Shown here: positions 9,275 to 17,371 of the stretch, piece after piece
How the letters are laid out: every line of letters starts with the position of its first letter
Position numbering within the stretch: the stretch's first letter is position 1
Assembly (NCBI RefSeq): GCF_910586915.1
Contig: NZ_CAJULN010000007.1
Coordinates: forward strand, 57,208-121,207
Source of the DNA: an uncultured Bacteroides sp.
GTDB taxonomy: Bacteria; Bacteroidota; Bacteroidia; Bacteroidales; Bacteroidaceae
DNA: 64,000 nucleotides
Direction: 5' to 3'
The notes under the pieces: generated by a model
The model's input: only the letters and a program-made list of their open reading frames with translations
Databases searched by the model: none
What the model was told of the DNA's origin: nothing
Position numbers and translations under genes: made by a program

Positions 9275-10747
9275 ATGAGAAAACTTAAGACTCTTCCTTT
9301 CCTGTTGCTGTTACTGACGCTGGCTACCTCCGCAGCAGCACAGAAGAAAACGCAAAAGACGTATATCCCCTGGAGCAATGGCAAGCTCCTTGTTTCCGAA
9401 GAGGGACGCTACCTGAAACATGAAAACGGCACTCCCTTCTTCTGGCTCGGCGAAACGGGATGGCTACTTCCCGAAAGGCTGAACCGCGACGAAGCCGAAT
9501 ATTACCTGGAACAATGCAAACGACGCGGATACAACGTGATTCAAGTGCAGACCATGAACAACGTGCCGTCGATGAACATCTACGGACAATACTCCCTTCC
9601 GGACGGATATAACTTCAAGAACATCAATCAGAAAGGTGTCTACGGTTATTGGGACCACATGGATTACATCATCCGCACGGCAGCCCGAAAAGGATTGTAC
9701 ATCGGTATGGTGTGTATTTGGGGAAGTCCCGTCAACCGTGGCGAGATGACCGTAGAACAGGCGAAGGCCTACGGCAAGTTCCTGGCAGAACGTTACAAGG
9801 ACGAGCCGAACATCATCTGGTTTATCGGCGGCGACATTCGCGGTGACGTGAAAACCGCCGAATGGGAAGCACTTGCCACCTCTATCAAAGCCATCGACAA
9901 GAACCATCTGATGACTTTCCATCCGCGCGGCAGAACCACTTCGGCAACTTGGTTCAACAACGCTTCCTGGCTCGACTTCAATATGTTCCAAAGCGGCCAC
10001 CGCCGTTACGGACAACGCTTTGGCGACGGCGACTACCCCATCGAGGAGAACACGGAAGAGGACAACTGGCGTTTCGTAGAACGCAGCATGGCCATGAAAC
10101 CGATGAAACCTGTCATCGACGGAGAGCCCATCTACGAAGATATTCCTCACGGATTGCACGATGAAAACGAACTGTTGTGGAAAGACTACGACGTGCGCCG
10201 CTATGCTTACTGGTCTGTATTTGCAGGTGCTTTCGGACATACCTACGGACACAATTCCATCATGCAGTTTATCAAACCGGGTGTAGGCGGTGCTTACGGA
10301 GCCAAAAAGCCGTGGTACGACGCACTGAACGACCCCGGATACAACCAAATGAAGCACCTGAAGAACCTGATGCTTACCTTCCCGTTCTTCGAACGCGTGC
10401 CCGACCAATCGGTTATCGCCGGACGCAACGGCGAACGTTACGACCGTGCCATCGCTACACGAGGCACCGACTATCTGATGGTGTACAACTATACCGGCCG
10501 GCCGATGGAGGTTGATTTCAGTAAAATAAGCGGTGCGAAAAAGAACGCCTGGTGGTTTACGGCAAAAGACGGCAAACTGGAATACATCGGCGAGTTCGAC
10601 AACGGTGTGCATAAGTTCCAGCACGACAGCGGCTATTGCAGTGGCAACGACCATGTCCTGATTGTGACTGACAGCAGCAAAGAGTATCTGGACAAGCACC
10701 AGACGGAACTTCCCGACGCCCAGCAGAAATATACCAATGATAAATAA
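9275..10747 (+). CDS. GH140 endo-apiosidase, RG-II type
   Basis: The 490-residue exported protein (signal peptide about 1-22, ending AAA-Q) has a (beta/alpha)8-barrel pattern opening WSNGKLLVSEEGRYLKHENG, with FFWLGETGWLL soon after. It then carries NIIWFIGGDIRGD (acidic candidate near residue 187) and VIDGEPIYEDIPHG (glutamate near 283). Those spacings match GH140, founded by BT1012, the enzyme that cuts the apiose-galacturonate linkage and releases RG-II side chains A and B from the backbone. The C-terminal part (from about residue 380) is a beta-sandwich-like region. It is the third gene of the GH95 operon. DUF4038 is the older name for the catalytic domain. Confidence 0.87.
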   Translation: MRKLKTLPFLLLLLTLATSAAAQKKTQKTYIPWSNGKLLVSEEGRYLKHENGTPFFWLGETGWLLPERLNRDEAEYYLEQCKRRGYNVIQVQTMNNVPSMNIYGQYSLPDGYNFKNINQKGVYGYWDHMDYIIRTAARKGLYIGMVCIWGSPVNRGEMTVEQAKAYGKFLAERYKDEPNIIWFIGGDIRGDVKTAEWEALATSIKAIDKNHLMTFHPRGRTTSATWFNNASWLDFNMFQSGHRRYGQRFGDGDYPIEENTEEDNWRFVERSMAMKPMKPVIDGEPIYEDIPHGLHDENELLWKDYDVRRYAYWSVFAGAFGHTYGHNSIMQFIKPGVGGAYGAKKPWYDALNDPGYNQMKHLKNLMLTFPFFERVPDQSVIAGRNGERYDRAIATRGTDYLMVYNYTGRPMEVDFSKISGAKKNAWWFTAKDGKLEYIGEFDNGVHKFQHDSGYCSGNDHVLIVTDSSKEYLDKHQTELPDAQQKYTNDK

Positions 10748-10761
10748 TCCTGTGATGACCC

Positions 10762-13700
10762 ATGAATAAATTGATACTATCGTTCTTTGTTCTGTTGTTA
10801 TCCATCGGCCGGCCGTATGCTGCCGTCAGCGTGACCGACCTGAGAACGGAGCAACTCAAGAACCCCTCAGGCCTCGATGTGCGCCAGCCCCGACTGGGTT
10901 GGCGCATCGAATCGGACCAACGGAATGTGATGCAGACAGCCTATCACATTCTTGTCGCATCTTCTCCCGGACTGTTGGCACAGGACAAAGGAGACGTCTG
11001 GGATTCGGGAAAGGTGGAATCGGATGCTTCGCAATGGATTCCTTACCAGGGAGAATCGTTGAAACGCAATGCTCCCTACTACTGGAAAGTCAAAGTATAT
11101 ACCGACAAAGGCGAAACAGCCTGGAGTACTTCTGCCTGCTGGAGTATGGGACTGCTCAACGAAACGGACTGGCAAGGGCAATGGATTGGTTTAGACCGTG
11201 CCGCCCCCGGCGACAGCGAAACCCAATGGAGCCGCCTTGCCGCCCGTTACCTCCGCAAAGAGTTTGCTCTAAACAAAGAGGTGAAACGCGCCACCCTGCA
11301 CATTGCCGGTATGGGACTCTACGAACTGTTTATCAACGGGCAGCGCATCGGCAACCAAGTATTGGCCCCCGCTCCTACCGACTATCGGAAAACCATTCTC
11401 TACAACACCTACGACGTCACCCCGCAGCTCCGGAAGGAGAACGCAATAGGTGTTACCTTAGGCAACGGACGTTTCTACACGATGCGACAAAACTACAAAC
11501 CGTATAAGATACCTACCTTCGGCTATCCCAAACTCCGTCTTAACCTGATTGTGGAATATACGGACGGAAGCAGAGAAACGATTGCCACCGACACTTCGTG
11601 GCGGCTGACTACCGAAGGTCCTATCCGCAGCAACAACGAATACGACGGCGAAATATACGATGCACGCAAAGAGACGGGCAACTGGACACACGTCGGATAC
11701 GACGACAAGCTGTGGATGCCCGCCCAGCGTGTAAGCATCCCTTCGGGAACCTTGCGTGCACAGATGATGCCGGGAATGAAGGTTACAGACACGCTACGTC
11801 CCGTTTCCATTAGCAAGCGCGGCGATAAATACATTGTAGACTTCGGCCAGAACATCGCCGGATGGGTACGTATCCGCATCAAAGGCGCGGCAGGCGACAG
11901 CATCCGCCTCCGTTTTGCAGAGACCTTGCAGGCGGACGGCGAGCTCTACACCCGCAACTTGCGCGATGCCCGCTCCACCGACATTTATATTGCAAACGGA
12001 CACGAACCGAAAGACGCCACCTGGGCGCCCCGATTCGTCTATCACGGTTTCCGTTATGCGGAAGTGAGCGGCTATCCCGATGCGAAGGCTACGGACTTCA
12101 CGGCGGAAGTGGTAGAGGATGAAATGGAACATACGGGTTCTTTCCATTGTTCCGACGAAACATTGAACAGCATTGTCCGCAATGCCTTTTGGGGAATCCG
12201 CAGCAATTACAAAGGTATGCCGGTGGATTGTCCCCAGCGCAACGAACGCCAGCCGTGGTTAGGCGACCGCACGATGGGTTGCTGGGGCGAGAGTATGCTG
12301 TTCGGCAATCATGCCCTGTATGCCAAATGGACGCGCGACATCTGCGAAGCACAGCGTGAGGATGGCTGCATCCCCGACGTAGCTCCCGCCTACTGGAACT
12401 ACTACTCGGACAATGTGACCTGGCCCGCAGCGTTGCCCATGACCTGCGATATGCTCTTCACCAATTACGGCGACAGACGTCCGATGGAGAAGAGTTATCC
12501 CGCCATCAGGAAGTGGTTGTCCCACATCCGCGAATATTACATGACAACGGATTACATCATCACCAAAGACAAATACGGCGACTGGTGCGTACCGCCCGAA
12601 TCACTGGAACTTATCCACAGCAAAGACCCCGCCCGCAAAACGGACGGTTCGCTCATTGCCACCGCCTACTACCTGAAAATACTGCAACTGATGCATCGCT
12701 TCGCCACCCTGCAAGGGTTAAAGGCTGAAGCGGAAGAATGGGAAGAGTTGGAACACCGCATGAAGGATGCCTTCAACGCCCGTTTCCTACATATCAAAGA
12801 GGGAACGTCTCCCGTGCCGGGACACACGTTGTATCCGGACAGCATCTATTACGGCAACAATACGGTCACCGCCAATATCCTGCCGCTTGCTTTCGGGCTG
12901 GTTCCGAAGAACTACATCGAAGAGGTAGCCAAGAATGCCGTAGCCTCCATCATCAGCACCAACAAAGGGCACATCAGCACCGGAGTGATAGGCGTGCAAT
13001 GGCTGCTGCGCGAACTGAGCCGTCGCGGTCATGCCGATGTCGCTTACCTGCTTGCCACCAACAAGACCTATCCTTCGTGGGGATACATGATTGAGAAAGG
13101 TGCTACCACCATCTGGGAGTTGTGGAACGGCGATACGGCAAATCCCGAGATGAACAGTGGCAATCATGTGATGCTCCTGGGCGACTTGTTGCCGTGGTGT
13201 TTCAATAACTTAGCAAGTATCCGTGCCGACCGTTGGAAATCCGGTTACAAGCATATTGTCTTCCAGCCGGCTTTCGACATCCAGGAGCTAAGCAAGGTGG
13301 ATGCCTCTTACACGAGCATCTACGGAAAAATAACCAGCCGATGGAACAAAACGCCCACCCGTCTGGAATGGGACATCGAACTGCCTGCCAACACTACAGG
13401 CAAAGTGTATCTGCCAGACGGAAGGAAAGAGAAAATAGGCTCGGGAAGCTATCATTTCAGTGTAGACATACCGACTAAAGATAGTGCCATCTTGAGCGAT
13501 GAGTTCCTGTACGAAAAGGCCTCTTTTCCCGAATGCCACGGAGCCACCATCGCAGAGACGAAGAACGGCGACCTCGTTGCATCCTTCTTCGGCGGCACCA
13601 AAGAGCGCAACCCCGACTGTTGCATTTGGGTGTGCCGCAAACCGAAAGGAGCCGAAACGTGGACGGCTCCCCAGCTTGCCGCCGACGGCGTGTTTGCACT

Positions 13701-14622
13701 CAAAGACCCGCAAGCCGTCTTGGCGGGAATTGATTCTACCTGTACGCCTGTGAAGGATGCCGGCGGAAGAATCATTGCCCGCCGGAAAGCCTGCTGGAAT
13801 CCGGTACTCTTCCAAGTCCCCGGCGGCGAGCTGATTCTCTTCTACAAAATCGGTCTGAAAGTGAGCGACTGGACGGGTTGGCTGGTCCGCTCGCGCGACG
13901 GAGGAAAGACTTGGAGCAAACGCGAACCTCTTCCGAAAGGTTTCTTAGGCCCGATTAAGAACAAGCCGGAGTACGTCGGCGGACGTATCATCTGTCCTTC
14001 CAGTACGGAAGGGAGTGAAGGCTGGCGCGTTCATTTCGAGATTTCCGACGACAAAGGAAAGACTTGGAAGATGGCAGGCCCATTGGAGGCCGAACTGTCC
14101 GTGCCGACGCAGCACCGCAAATCGGGAGGAATCAACGCGGACGACCAGGAAGGCGGGGAAACCATCCGGGAAAAAGGCGCCCGACCGATATATGCCATAC
14201 AGCCCAGCATCCTGAAGCATAAAGACGGAAGGTTACAGATTCTCTGCCGGACACGCAACGCGCAGGTAGCGACTGCCTGGAGCAATGACAACGGAAGCAC
14301 ATGGAGCAAAGTGACTCTGCTGAATGTGCCGAACAACAATTCCGGTACGGATGCCGTGACTCTGAAAGACGGCCGGCACGTGCTTATCTACAACAATTTC
14401 GCTACACTGTCCGGTACACCGAAAGGTCCCCGCACGCCCCTCTGCATAGCTATATCGGACGACGGACTCGACTGGAAGCCTGTGCTTACCCTGGAGGAGA
14501 GCCCAATCAGCCAGTATTCTTATCCCTCCATCATTGAGGGAAAGGATGGAAAGTTGCATACGGTATATACTTGGCGACGCCAGCGTATCAAATATGCGGA
14601 GATTGATATTACGAAGTTTTAG
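10762..14622 (+). CDS. GH78 alpha-L-rhamnosidase fused to a GH33-like (Kdo hydrolase type) domain
   Basis: At 1,286 residues this is a two-enzyme fusion. Residues about 20-905 are a complete GH78: N-terminal fibronectin-like and carbohydrate-binding modules, then the catalytic barrel with PVDCPQRNERQPWLGD near residue 490 and a C-terminal beta-sandwich. From about residue 910 a six-bladed sialidase-type propeller follows: FFGGTKERNPD, then Asp-box repeats SRDGGKTWSK, SDDKGKTWKM and SNDNGSTWSK, and a final YPSIIEG and YTWRRQRIKYAEI. GH33 includes 3-deoxy-octulosonate hydrolases, and RG-II side chain C is rhamnose linked to Kdo. The fusion could therefore remove rhamnose and then Kdo. This pairing is inference supported by the position matching BT1013. 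It is the last gene of the operon, with a strong hairpin 9 bases after the stop. Confidence 0.83.
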   Translation: MNKLILSFFVLLLSIGRPYAAVSVTDLRTEQLKNPSGLDVRQPRLGWRIESDQRNVMQTAYHILVASSPGLLAQDKGDVWDSGKVESDASQWIPYQGESLKRNAPYYWKVKVYTDKGETAWSTSACWSMGLLNETDWQGQWIGLDRAAPGDSETQWSRLAARYLRKEFALNKEVKRATLHIAGMGLYELFINGQRIGNQVLAPAPTDYRKTILYNTYDVTPQLRKENAIGVTLGNGRFYTMRQNYKPYKIPTFGYPKLRLNLIVEYTDGSRETIATDTSWRLTTEGPIRSNNEYDGEIYDARKETGNWTHVGYDDKLWMPAQRVSIPSGTLRAQMMPGMKVTDTLRPVSISKRGDKYIVDFGQNIAGWVRIRIKGAAGDSIRLRFAETLQADGELYTRNLRDARSTDIYIANGHEPKDATWAPRFVYHGFRYAEVSGYPDAKATDFTAEVVEDEMEHTGSFHCSDETLNSIVRNAFWGIRSNYKGMPVDCPQRNERQPWLGDRTMGCWGESMLFGNHALYAKWTRDICEAQREDGCIPDVAPAYWNYYSDNVTWPAALPMTCDMLFTNYGDRRPMEKSYPAIRKWLSHIREYYMTTDYIITKDKYGDWCVPPESLELIHSKDPARKTDGSLIATAYYLKILQLMHRFATLQGLKAEAEEWEELEHRMKDAFNARFLHIKEGTSPVPGHTLYPDSIYYGNNTVTANILPLAFGLVPKNYIEEVAKNAVASIISTNKGHISTGVIGVQWLLRELSRRGHADVAYLLATNKTYPSWGYMIEKGATTIWELWNGDTANPEMNSGNHVMLLGDLLPWCFNNLASIRADRWKSGYKHIVFQPAFDIQELSKVDASYTSIYGKITSRWNKTPTRLEWDIELPANTTGKVYLPDGRKEKIGSGSYHFSVDIPTKDSAILSDEFLYEKASFPECHGATIAETKNGDLVASFFGGTKERNPDCCIWVCRKPKGAETWTAPQLAADGVFALKDPQAVLAGIDSTCTPVKDAGGRIIARRKACWNPVLFQVPGGELILFYKIGLKVSDWTGWLVRSRDGGKTWSKREPLPKGFLGPIKNKPEYVGGRIICPSSTEGSEGWRVHFEISDDKGKTWKMAGPLEAELSVPTQHRKSGGINADDQEGGETIREKGARPIYAIQPSILKHKDGRLQILCRTRNAQVATAWSNDNGSTWSKVTLLNVPNNNSGTDAVTLKDGRHVLIYNNFATLSGTPKGPRTPLCIAISDDGLDWKPVLTLEESPISQYSYPSIIEGKDGKLHTVYTWRRQRIKYAEIDITKF

Positions 14623-14630
14623 CTATTCAT

Positions 14631-14667
14631 TCTGCATGGCTTCCCACCAACGGAGAAGCCATGCAGA
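14631..14667 (+). terminator. Hairpin after the GH95-GH78/33 operon
   Basis: A perfect 13-bp stem (TCTGCATGGCTTC, 14631-14643, with 14655-14667) and an 11-base loop lie just after the stop codon at 14622. There is no strong U tract, only an AT-rich tail, so it may act as a terminator or as a 3' end-stabilising structure. Confidence 0.6.
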
Positions 14668-14763
14668 TAACATAATCTTTCATTATGCAGTTATTCCGAT
14701 TTCATAAAGAAACTCAGGAGCCCAATCAGCCCCAGTTGCCCACTCGATACTGCCATCCCTCAT

Positions 14764-15315
14764 TCAAAGATTAAGAAACACTCCCCATTTCAGACAGATA
14801 GCCGGACGGATATGCTTCCCGACAAGATACCCGCCTATATTGGCACCAACTATCCAACCGTTCTTCAATTGATATTCCACCCCGCATCGGGCGGCTGTGG
14901 CAAAACCGTTCAACGGACGGGAAATGCAGGTTGAAGCATCTTTCAGTTCTTCTCCAAAACCGTAGCCGAAGAGGACATCCACATAAATCCAACGGTCGCC
15001 TCCGTTGTAGAGATACATTCCGGGACCGACCCCTAACATATATTCGCGCAAGGTATGGTCGAGTTTCGTCATCTCTCCGGCATACATACCGTTATAACTA
15101 CCGTTGTTAACACCGCAATGCAACATTCCGGCAACAAAACAGTTGTCATTAAAGGCGTAACGACCGCCTATGTTCAGTCCGAACCCCGACTTATTGCTCA
15201 TGTCCGGAAACAGTTCGTAGCCGCTTTGCACTTCGATATGTGTATATCCGGCCTGTGCCAGACACCCGACACTGACATATAACAACAGCAGTGTCAGCAA
15301 TGCTTTCGGTTTCAT
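14764..15315 (-). CDS. Small outer membrane beta-barrel-like protein
   Basis: The 183-residue protein has a signal peptide (MKPKALLTLLLLYVSVGCLA-Q) and alternating Gly/aromatic strands (GFGLNIGGRYAF, YMLGVGPGMYLY, WIYVDVLFGYGFG, IVGANIGGYLVG). It ends in the hydrophobic WGVFLNL typical of porin-like barrels. The predicted form is an eight-stranded barrel of the outer-membrane beta-barrel family; no function can be assigned. Its start codon overlaps the stop of the upstream lipoprotein gene by four bases (ATGA), so the two are translationally coupled. The pair sits inside the RG-II PUL between two enzyme operons, at the place where I remember two uncharacterised genes in B. thetaiotaomicron. 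No shared PUL motif precedes the pair. Confidence 0.7.
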   Translation of the reverse strand: MKPKALLTLLLLYVSVGCLAQAGYTHIEVQSGYELFPDMSNKSGFGLNIGGRYAFNDNCFVAGMLHCGVNNGSYNGMYAGEMTKLDHTLREYMLGVGPGMYLYNGGDRWIYVDVLFGYGFGEELKDASTCISRPLNGFATAARCGVEYQLKNGWIVGANIGGYLVGKHIRPAICLKWGVFLNL

Positions 15316-15968
15316 TTCTCAGAAGGATTATAGAGGTCGGCTACCTTTTGCAAATTATCAGGGTCAATCTCCTTGCTCTCAAGTTTGGCACACAGGTTCG
15401 GGTCGTCCTCCAGGTATTTCATCAGTTGAGTACGCCAGTGCCTTTTCCCGCTTCCCTGATAACCGATGATGTAACCGTGTTCTTCGCCGGCTTTGCGCGC
15501 TATGAAAGCAATGTTCCCATTCTGCACGCTTGTGATGGTAAGCGAACCGTCTTTAGGAATGCTGTATCTATAGCTGCAACAATAAAACTCCACATGGTCG
15601 CCTTGCGCCTGCACAGCCATCCATTGCGGAGCAATCTTCTTTTCTTTTTTAGTGGAAAACATTTTATTTGTCACATATGGATGGCACACGAGGTAATGAC
15701 ATTTGTCGGTATGCGTCTTTTTCCAGACGCCAAGCACGGCAATATCAGTGTTCTTCACTTTCAGCTTTTCACCGCTTTCAGTCTTGATACGAATTATTTT
15801 CGTGTTGCACTTCGGCATTTTCACACGTCCTACATATTCCGTACCGTCGTTCATTACAATACGCCCCTCCTCACGGTCGGTAGCGTTTTTCACTACACTG
15901 TAAATCTGACAACTGCTCAATAAAGGAAGCAGCATACAGAGCACGCCAAAAAAAATGTTGTTTTTCAT
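15312..15968 (-). CDS. Uncharacterised lipoprotein
   Basis: The 218-residue protein has a lipoprotein signal with the lipidated cysteine at residue 20 (LLSSCQIY). The mature part is rich in short beta strands (GRIVMNDGTEYVGRVKMP, KTESGEKLKVKNTDIAVLG), then a basic segment with KKEKK, and an acidic C-terminal helix ending LYNPSEK. The early MNDGTEYVGRV pattern resembles small SH3-like or Sm-like beta domains of other Bacteroides lipoproteins, but I do not recognise the family. It overlaps the start of the barrel gene (ATGA), which suggests the two products act together in the envelope. No function is claimed. Confidence 0.65.
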   Translation of the reverse strand: MKNNIFFGVLCMLLPLLSSCQIYSVVKNATDREEGRIVMNDGTEYVGRVKMPKCNTKIIRIKTESGEKLKVKNTDIAVLGVWKKTHTDKCHYLVCHPYVTNKMFSTKKEKKIAPQWMAVQAQGDHVEFYCCSYRYSIPKDGSLTITSVQNGNIAFIARKAGEEHGYIIGYQGSGKRHWRTQLMKYLEDDPNLCAKLESKEIDPDNLQKVADLYNPSEK

Positions 15969-16042
15969 AATGATTTCCGGGGCCTCCAGTTCTCAGACCC
16001 TCTTAGTAAACAATGAAGCGTGAACTGCCAATGCCACGTCTC

Positions 16043-16162
16043 AGTTTGGAGGTCGTAGGAAACCTTAGATACGGATATGGGATATAGCAGCCCACGCTAT
16101 AGCGTGAGAACCACTATGTTATCCCTTGTATCTAATCTGAAAATTTCCTACGTTTCCAAACT
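16043..16162. repeat. 120-bp imperfect inverted repeat with a central palindrome
   Basis: The arms 16043-16084 and 16119-16162 pair in four blocks in the same order: AGTTTGGA, CGTAGGAAA, TTAGATAC and GGGATA, separated by small bulges. The connecting segment carries the perfect palindrome CACGCTATAGCGTG (16093-16106). It lies in the 361-base gap 15969-16329 between the lipoprotein gene and the SDR gene. I saw no ORF in it. It could be a miniature inverted-repeat element or a long structured RNA. The rest of the gap holds only the SDR promoter region. Confidence 0.7.
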
Positions 16163-16301
16163 ACAAGATAAACATAACGCTTCTTTATAATATGTCACAT
16201 TCAGAGATTACTTCAATCTCAAATCAGATACAAATATACGGAAAAAAGAATGAAAACCAAAAACGGGGACATTAAAATGTCTTTTTGTCCGTTTTATATC
16301 T

Positions 16302-16309
16302 TATATTTG
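16302..16309 (+). promoter_or_regulatory. Bacteroides-type -7 element of the SDR gene
   Basis: TATATTTG fits TAnnTTTG, 20 bases before the ATG at 16330. A TTTG lies at 16284-16287, but the 14-base gap is shorter than the usual -33/-7 spacing of about 19, so the -33 assignment is uncertain. Confidence 0.45.
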
Positions 16310-16329
16310 CCCGCAAATAAAAGAACATC

Positions 16330-17208
16330 ATGGCAGACAACTACATAGAAAGACAACAGGAACAATACGAAGCCAGAAAGGCAGCCTGGAAACAGGCGCA
16401 GAAATATGGCAAGAAGAGAACAGCGACTACACAGCCCGCCAAGCCCGTACAGGCGGAGCCGAAGGCAGAGGGAATGAAAAAGAAAGTATTCGTCACTGGT
16501 GGCGCCGAAGGGATAGGAAAGGCTATCGTGGAAGCCTTCTGCCGGGCAGGCAACCAGGTCGCTTTCTGTGACATCAACGAAGCATCGGGGCAGCAGACTG
16601 CCAGGGAGACAGGAAGCCAGTTCTACAAAGTGGATGTGAGCGACAAAGAGATGCTGGAGAATTGTATGCTGCAACTGCTGAGGGAATGGGGAGATGTGGA
16701 TATCCTTATCAACAATGTGGGAATAAGCAAGTTCTCTCCCATCACGGAAACCAGTGTGGAAGATTTCGACGGGATTCTTTCGGTAAACCTGCGTCCGGTG
16801 TTTATCACTGCACGCCTGCTTGCCATTCACCGCAAGGCACACCCCTCCCCCAAGCCTTACGGGAGAATTATCAATATCTGCTCCACCCGCTACCTGATGA
16901 GCGAACCGGGCAGTGAAGGCTATGCAGCTTCCAAAGGAGGTATCTATTCGCTGACGCACGCTTTGGCTTTATCACTTTCCGAATGGAACATCACCGTCAA
17001 CTCCATTGCTCCGGGATGGGTAGAGAACCAGGCGTACGACGAGCTTCGTGCGGAAGACCATACGCAACATCCCTCCCGCCGGGTGGGAAAGCCGGAAGAC
17101 ATCGCCCGTATGTGCCTTTTTCTCTGTCAGGCAGAGAATGATTTTATCAATGGGGAGAATATTACGATTGACGGTGGAATGACCAAGAAGATGATTTATA
17201 TCGGGTAG
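16330..17208 (+). CDS. Short-chain dehydrogenase/reductase with an N-terminal charged extension
   Basis: The 292-residue protein contains a classical SDR Rossmann domain starting at about residue 50: the TGGAEGIG nucleotide-binding loop, INNVG (where NNAG is usual), a serine in NICSTR, the catalytic YAASK, and a C-terminal INGENITIDGG typical of 3-oxoacyl- or sugar-dehydrogenase-like members. The first 48 residues are hydrophilic and rich in Gln, Lys, Arg and Ala (YIERQQEQYEARKAAWKQAQ) and look like a coiled-coil or disordered tail. A start at the internal Met 49 (MKKKVFVTGG) is possible, but the promoter and spacing favour 16330. There is no signal peptide, so it is cytoplasmic. Its place in the PUL suggests oxidation or reduction of a released RG-II sugar, which is inference. 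Confidence 0.8.
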   Translation: MADNYIERQQEQYEARKAAWKQAQKYGKKRTATTQPAKPVQAEPKAEGMKKKVFVTGGAEGIGKAIVEAFCRAGNQVAFCDINEASGQQTARETGSQFYKVDVSDKEMLENCMLQLLREWGDVDILINNVGISKFSPITETSVEDFDGILSVNLRPVFITARLLAIHRKAHPSPKPYGRIINICSTRYLMSEPGSEGYAASKGGIYSLTHALALSLSEWNITVNSIAPGWVENQAYDELRAEDHTQHPSRRVGKPEDIARMCLFLCQAENDFINGENITIDGGMTKKMIYIG

Positions 17209-17255
17209 ACCTGCCCGTTTCATACGCTCCATTTACTGAACTCATACGGTTAAAG

Positions 17256-17305
17256 CAGCCGTGTCTTGCAGTCGAGTTTCCCCAATCGACGGCAAGACAC
17301 GGCTG
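17256..17305. terminator. Bidirectional terminator between SDR and the esterase operon
   Basis: A perfect 14-bp stem, CAGCCGTGTCTTGC (17256-17269) with 17292-17305, encloses a smaller GTCGA/TCGAC stem (17271-17275, 17286-17290). It lies between two convergent genes ending at 17208 and 17372 and can serve both. A weaker GATACGC/GCGTATC pair lies at 17318-17355. Confidence 0.7.
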
Positions 17306-17371
17306 TTTCCTACGGTAGATACGCCCGTTTCCTATAGAAGACACGAGCGTATCATGCGGTCGAAACGTACT

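Noticed and set aside
15995..16019. AGAC upstream of the lipoprotein gene as part of the PUL motif
   Set aside because: The partner block at the right distance reads AATGAAGC, not TTTTGTAM.
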